A stretch of 37,360 nt of DNA from Dehalococcoidia bacterium (GTDB lineage Bacteria; Chloroflexota; Dehalococcoidia; Lucifugimonadales; UBA3495). The position numbers and the translations under genes were made by a program. Below the pieces are notes generated by a model. It was not told the DNA's origin, ran no database searches, and saw nothing but the letters and a program-made list of their open reading frames with translations. This document shows, piece after piece, positions 33,302 through 37,360 of the stretch (position 1 is its first letter; each line of letters starts with the position of its first letter). The stretch lies in assembly GCA_012959605.1 (NCBI GenBank), contig DUCU01000022.1, positions 1 through 37,360 of the forward strand, in the 5' to 3' direction.

Positions 33302-35929
33302 CTAGACTGCGGCACCGTGACAGCGTTTGTACTTCTTGCCGCTGCCACAAGGGCAGGAGGTGTTGCGACCAACCTTGCCGCCGTTGGCTGTCGGTGCTGA
33401 TGCGCGCAATGGGTCGTTAATGGCCTTCATCGGGCTCTCTTTGGAGATGGGCGCGGCGTTGCGACGACCAGTGCCTTGCGGCGGTTGCTCTGTGAGTTGC
33501 GCATGGAAAATGGTGTGAATCACCTCATTCTCAATAGCAACTTGCAAGTCGCCAAACATCTTATGGCCCTCAGAGCGGTAGACCACTAATGGGTCACGCT
33601 GGCCGTAGGCTTGTAGCCCAACTCCGGTGCGCAGGTTCTCCATGGCAGTTAGATGCTGGACCCAGTGATTGTCGATGGCCCGGAGCAGCAGCAATCGCTC
33701 CACAGTACGCAACTGTTCTTCGCCAATGTCCTCTTCTCGTGCTTGGTAGACCGTCTCCGCAAAATCGACCAGTATCTCTTGGATCTGCTCTCGACTCCAG
33801 TCAAAAACCTGCTCTTCAGTGTTCAGTTCCGGGGGCAGCGGACAGACCTGCCGAATCTCGTTAATCAGACCTTCTGCGTCCCAGTCATCCACATGCTTGG
33901 TTGGTAGATGGTGGGCCGCTGCTGAAGAAAACTCACGCCGCAGCATCTCAATGAACTTGAGCTTGAGAGACTCGCCGTTAAGGGCTTCGAACCGATCTAC
34001 ATAGATAATCTCCCGCTGTTTGTTCAGTACGTCATCGTACTCCAGCAGGTGTTTCCGCATGTCAAAGTGATAGCCCTCCACTTTGACTTGGGCGCCGCTA
34101 ATCGACTTGGTGATGATCCCGTTTTCCACGGGAGTCTCTTCGTCCAAGCCGGTCCAGCTCATCACCTTCTTAATGCGCTCGCCGCCGAACCGCTGCATTA
34201 GTTCATCTTCCAAAGAGACGTAGAACTGAGACTGCCCCGGATCGCCTTGGCGTCCGGCGCGGCCTCGCAACTGATTGTCGATGCGGCGTGCGTCGTGGTG
34301 TTCGGTGCCAATCACGTAGAGTCCGCCAAGATCGATGACTTGGTCGTGCTCGTCCTTCCAGCCGTCGCGGGCGGTATCGCTGCCACCCAAAACGATGTCA
34401 GTGCCACGACCGGCCATGTTGGTAGACACCGTTACGGAATCGAGACGGCCGGCCTGGGCGACGATGATGGCCTCGTGTTCGTGGTTCTTGGCGTTCAACA
34501 CTTGGTGAGGGACACCGCGCTTTCTCAACCGCTCACTAAGATACTCTGAGTCTTCCACAGAAGTGGTGCCAATTAGTACCGGCTGATGGGACTCGTGGAT
34601 GTTGGCGATGTCTTCAATGACGACGTTCCACTTGCCGTCTTCGGTTTGGAAGACCAGGTCTGAGTTATCTTCACGTCCCAGAGGCAAGTTGGTGGGTACT
34701 GACACAACCTCCAGTCCGTAGATCTTGTAGAACTCATCGGACTCGGTCATTGCGGTACCAGTCATGCCGGCCAGCTTCTCGTACAGACGGAAGTAGTTCT
34801 GCAGGGTGATTGTGGCGTAGGTAATGCTCTCCCGTTGAATCTTGACGCCTTCTTTGGCCTCCACGGCTTGGTGCAGACCATCTGACCAACGTCGGCCAGG
34901 TTGGAGCCGACCGGTGAAGTCGTCAACGATGACCACCTCACCTTCTTGGACCACATAGTCTTTGTCGCGAGTTTTATTAATCTCTGCGGTGAGGGCGTTT
35001 TCCAGATAATGGACCTGATGGAAATTCTCAGGGTCATAAAAGTTATCGATGTTGGTCCATTTCTCCATCTTGGCAATGCCATCGAGGGTCAGAGAAATGG
35101 ACTGGGAGCGCTCGTCGATGGCGAAATCGGTTTCGTCGTCCAGGCGGGTCACCAACTTGGCGTAGGTCTGGTATAGCTGCACCGGCTCTTCTGCCGGGCC
35201 GCTGATGATAAGTGGAGTCCGGGCTTCATCGATGAGAATGTTATCTACCTCATCGACGATGGCGTAGTGCAATTCCCTCTGGACTCGGTTGGCTGCCTCC
35301 AGCGCCATGTTGTCGCGAAGGTAATCGAAGCCAAATTCGTTATTGGTGCCGTAGGTGATGTCGGCTTTATAAGCCTCAGGGCGCGAAACGGGCCGGAGAA
35401 ATTCCATGCCGTTCGAAGCTTCAGTCACTTCTGGGTCGTATAGGAAGCTTACGTCGTGCTGCAGGCAGCCAACGGTGAGACCAAGGGCATGGTAGACCGC
35501 ACCCATCCAAACCGGGTCGCGACGGGCTAGGTAGTCATTCACAGTAACAACGTGGACGCCCTTGCCCTCCAAGGCATTGGCATAAACGGCCAGAGTGGCG
35601 ACCAAGGTCTTGCCCTCTCCGGTCTTCATTTCTGCGATCTGACCCTTGTGCAAAACCAGTCCGCCAATGAGTTGTACGTCGTAATGGCGTTGTTCAAGGT
35701 TCCGGCGGGCAACCTCCCGGACGGTGGCAAAAGCTTCGGCCACAATGTCATTCAGGGATTCTCCCTCAGCCAAGCGAGCCCGAAACTCCGAAGTCATTCC
35801 TTGGAGTTCCTCGTCGGTCATATTCTGAAATTCTGGCTCAAGTTCGGAAATCCCCTTAGCGAGGGGGGTTAACTTTTTGATTGCCTTTTCGTTGGGGTCG
35901 CCAAGCACTTTTTGGAGAACGGAAACCAT
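33302..35929 (-). CDS. secA: Preprotein translocase ATPase SecA
   Basis: An 875-residue SecA motor that drives secretory proteins through SecYEG. Features in order: N-terminal EKAIKKL, Walker A MKTGEGKTLVA, VNDYLARRD, the Walker B region DEVDNILIDEARTPL, the preprotein-crosslinking and helicase domains with STNMAGRGTDIVLGG and RRIDNQLRGRAGRQGD, and a C-terminal zinc-binding SEC-C motif CPCGSGKKYKRCH. The length and all motifs are complete. The start ATG at 35929 has a GAGG about 11 nt upstream. The gene is transcribed away from pyrD with a 186-nt gap; no known partner gene is adjacent. Confidence 0.97.
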   Translation of the reverse strand: MVSVLQKVLGDPNEKAIKKLTPLAKGISELEPEFQNMTDEELQGMTSEFRARLAEGESLNDIVAEAFATVREVARRNLEQRHYDVQLIGGLVLHKGQIAEMKTGEGKTLVATLAVYANALEGKGVHVVTVNDYLARRDPVWMGAVYHALGLTVGCLQHDVSFLYDPEVTEASNGMEFLRPVSRPEAYKADITYGTNNEFGFDYLRDNMALEAANRVQRELHYAIVDEVDNILIDEARTPLIISGPAEEPVQLYQTYAKLVTRLDDETDFAIDERSQSISLTLDGIAKMEKWTNIDNFYDPENFHQVHYLENALTAEINKTRDKDYVVQEGEVVIVDDFTGRLQPGRRWSDGLHQAVEAKEGVKIQRESITYATITLQNYFRLYEKLAGMTGTAMTESDEFYKIYGLEVVSVPTNLPLGREDNSDLVFQTEDGKWNVVIEDIANIHESHQPVLIGTTSVEDSEYLSERLRKRGVPHQVLNAKNHEHEAIIVAQAGRLDSVTVSTNMAGRGTDIVLGGSDTARDGWKDEHDQVIDLGGLYVIGTEHHDARRIDNQLRGRAGRQGDPGQSQFYVSLEDELMQRFGGERIKKVMSWTGLDEETPVENGIITKSISGAQVKVEGYHFDMRKHLLEYDDVLNKQREIIYVDRFEALNGESLKLKFIEMLRREFSSAAAHHLPTKHVDDWDAEGLINEIRQVCPLPPELNTEEQVFDWSREQIQEILVDFAETVYQAREEDIGEEQLRTVERLLLLRAIDNHWVQHLTAMENLRTGVGLQAYGQRDPLVVYRSEGHKMFGDLQVAIENEVIHTIFHAQLTEQPPQGTGRRNAAPISKESPMKAINDPLRASAPTANGGKVGRNTSCPCGSGKKYKRCHGAAV

Positions 35930-36115
35930 GGACTTTCAGACCTCGCAGATTATCGTCGTGAACCGGCAGGTTGCTTCTGGCACCCTGGTGGCCGGTTCCA
36001 GGCGTCTCAAATCCAATTATATTGTATCCAATGCCATCTTGGGATGCACGCCCAATCGGGTTGAAAATCAGGCTGGAAGGTGACGTTAAAGAGCGATGTA
36101 GTTGTGCCTGACGGG

Positions 36116-37099
36116 CTAGATGCTAAGGCCCTGCAGGTTGGAAAGCCCTGATTGACGCATCCAGTCTTTGAGCTCGGCCAAGATTCGCCACGGGGCGTTC
36201 AGCCCAACTAGGTTGGCGCTGCCTATCTGTACGGCAGACGCGCCGGCCAGGATGTACTCCGCGGCGTGTTCGCCGGAGAATATGCCGCCAATGCCGACTA
36301 TGGGCACGTCTACTGCCTTGGAAACCTGGTAGACAAGGGCTAGAGAGATGGGGCGCAGACCCGGGCCAGAGAGACCTCCAGTGATATTACCTAATACTGT
36401 CTGGCAAGTCTGGGTGTCTATATGCATGGCCGGCATGGTGTTGCAGAGGCTGATGGCATCGGCCCCGCCATCGACGGCCGCGCGGGCAATCTCAACAATG
36501 TTGGGCACGTTGGGAGCTAGTTTGGCCAATATTGGTCGGTCGGTGTTGGCCCTGACGGCGGCCACAGCTTGGGCTGTGAGGCTGGCGCTGTGGCCAAAGA
36601 GAGACCCATCGGCCACATTGGGGCAGCTGAGATTCAGCTCAATTGCCTGGTAGCCAGTGCCTTTGTCAGCCATGGAGGCCATTTCGCCGAATTGCTCCAC
36701 GGAGTCAGAGGCGAAGCTGAGTATGTAGGTGGCGTTCCACCGGTCCCAGCCAGGTGTGACGTCTTTTAGACCTGCTTCAATGCCGGGGTTGGTGAGCCCA
36801 ATGGCGTTTAGAAAGAGGATATCGCCCGTATCCCAGGCCTCCCGGTAGGACGTTGGGTACCACCGGGGTTCTGGGTTACCTTCCCTGGGTGAAGGGGTGA
36901 ACGTTTTAGGGACTACGGCGCCCAGTTCACCCAAATCCATATCCTCGGTGATGCCCCTGCCGTAACCGTCGTAGCCGAAGGTTCCGGAGGCAATCATCAC
37001 CGGGTTGACCAACCGCAGGTGGTGTGGGTTATTTGGGGCTAGGTCTACGGATAGGTCCAGCCCCTGAGCAGACTCCGTGCTACTTGTCTCCCTCACCAT
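36116..37099 (-). CDS. pyrD: Dihydroorotate dehydrogenase, class 1B catalytic subunit
   Basis: A 327-residue FMN enzyme that oxidises dihydroorotate to orotate in pyrimidine synthesis. Class 1 is shown by the active-site Cys159 in NLSCPN; membrane class 2 enzymes have Ser there. The motif GGLSGPGLRPISLALVYQV and the phosphate/FMN part GIGGIFSGEHAAEYI and GASAVQIGSANLV fit class 1B. Those enzymes use NAD through PyrK, which is not seen in the window. The open frame extends to 37276, but ATG 37099 is chosen because the upstream part is the acidic gene in another frame and the DHOD domain begins near residue 16. No good ribosome site is present, so coupled translation with the preceding gene is likely (20-nt overlap). 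Confidence 0.9.
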   Translation of the reverse strand: MVRETSSTESAQGLDLSVDLAPNNPHHLRLVNPVMIASGTFGYDGYGRGITEDMDLGELGAVVPKTFTPSPREGNPEPRWYPTSYREAWDTGDILFLNAIGLTNPGIEAGLKDVTPGWDRWNATYILSFASDSVEQFGEMASMADKGTGYQAIELNLSCPNVADGSLFGHSASLTAQAVAAVRANTDRPILAKLAPNVPNIVEIARAAVDGGADAISLCNTMPAMHIDTQTCQTVLGNITGGLSGPGLRPISLALVYQVSKAVDVPIVGIGGIFSGEHAAEYILAGASAVQIGSANLVGLNAPWRILAELKDWMRQSGLSNLQGLSI

Positions 37100-37283
37100 C
37101 TGCGTTGTTTGCTGAGTCACCCGTTGAGTCGTCGGTTGACTCGCTGGCTGGTTCGTCGTTCCCCTCCGCATCCTCTTCTCCAACGGCTGGGATAGCATCG
37201 TCTTCGCCGTCTTGGCTTTCGTCGTTGCTACTGGGTTCGTTGGCTTCGTCCTCAGTGATTTCTTCGGGCTCCTCAACGCTCAT
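37080..37283 (-). CDS. Small highly acidic, low-complexity protein
   Basis: A 67-residue protein composed mainly of Glu, Asp, Ser, Asn and Gly, with a start MSVEEPEEITEDEANEP and no hydrophobic core, so probably disordered. Its stop lies 20 nt inside the pyrD gene. Its ATG follows directly on the stop codon of the upstream gene. No family is recognised. The clean start-stop coupling on both sides supports a real gene; the low complexity and lack of homology evidence keep confidence moderate. Confidence 0.5.
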   Translation of the reverse strand: MSVEEPEEITEDEANEPSSNDESQDGEDDAIPAVGEEDAEGNDEPASESTDDSTGDSANNADGEGDK

Positions 37284-37360
37284 TTAGGGCGTTGAGTTGT
37301 CACTGTTGTCGTCGCCGTCGACATCGCTATCAGTGAAGATGTTGGGCTCGGGGGGAGCCT
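37284..37360 (-). CDS. 3' end of an upstream gene with acidic C-terminus (partial)
   Basis: Only the last 24 codons are visible, ending PNIFTDSDVDGDDNSDNSTP before TAA at 37286-37284. The TAA is followed at once by the ATG of the next gene. Nothing of the main domain can be seen. An Asp/Asn/Ser-rich tail is shared in style with the neighbouring acidic protein. The frame and its stop-start junction are the only support, so this is a tentative call. Confidence 0.45.
   Translation of the reverse strand, partial: APPEPNIFTDSDVDGDDNSDNSTP

Noticed and set aside
37100-37276. N-terminal extension of pyrD by 59 residues in its reading frame
   Set aside because: The extension is Lys/Thr/Gln-rich with no resemblance to DHOD; the same bases encode the acidic ORF in another frame, so ATG 37099 is preferred.

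Overview
The window (37,360 bp) reads as one densely packed bacterial chromosome segment. It has protein-coding genes on both strands, mostly ATG/GTG/TTG starts with Shine-Dalgarno sequences, several intrinsic terminators and a moderately high G+C content. I see no phage genes, no transposase, no CRISPR array and no tRNA or rRNA. The gene set suggests an uncultured Chloroflexota, possibly a marine SAR202/Dehalococcoidia-type genome: DUF1501/DUF1800 proteins with NHL propellers, a fused hydantoinase/oxoprolinase, an orphan xanthine-dehydrogenase-type large subunit, class I-beta DAHP synthase and tandem hemerythrin-like proteins. That placement is inference from recalled gene content, not a database result.

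Left part (1-8008). On the minus strand are the 5' part of a glycosyltransferase family 20 (trehalose-6-phosphate synthase type) gene, a HAD hydrolase, and an amidase-signature enzyme preceded by a small GatC-like protein. On the plus strand follow a CPBP membrane protease with an N-terminal zinc ribbon and an aromatic-amino-acid cluster: trpA, an AroH-type chorismate mutase and a class I-beta DAHP synthase, closed by a strong terminator. TrpA and chorismate mutase each appear to have a conservative change at a catalytic acid.

Middle part (8009-22012). An AT-rich gene-free stretch leads into two tandem hemerythrin-like genes, each broken by a frameshift near the same point. After a shared terminator, a minus-strand operon encodes DUF1800, DUF1501 and two NHL propellers; the DUF1501 and propeller proteins lack any export signal. 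An HpcH/HpaI aldolase lies upstream of it. Then come a CDP-alcohol phosphatidyltransferase, a methyltransferase, a GNAT acetyltransferase, a cytidylate-kinase-like protein, a rhomboid protease and a sulfite-oxidase-type molybdoenzyme.

Right part (22013-37360). A plus-strand cluster holds a molybdenum hydroxylase large subunit, a MoaD/ThiS-like protein, a stand-alone ArsR-type C-terminal half without a helix-turn-helix, and a 1,241-residue fused HyuA-HyuB protein. It is followed by a copper-responsive operon: CsoR with a visible promoter and palindromic operator, a tandem DUF1330 protein, the CopA copper ATPase, and a YHS protein with a 20-histidine tail. The logic is sensing, export and probable buffering of Cu(I). 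A structured inverted repeat separates this from secA (minus strand), a class 1B dihydroorotate dehydrogenase gene, a small highly acidic protein, and the 3' tip of another acidic-tailed protein at the right edge.
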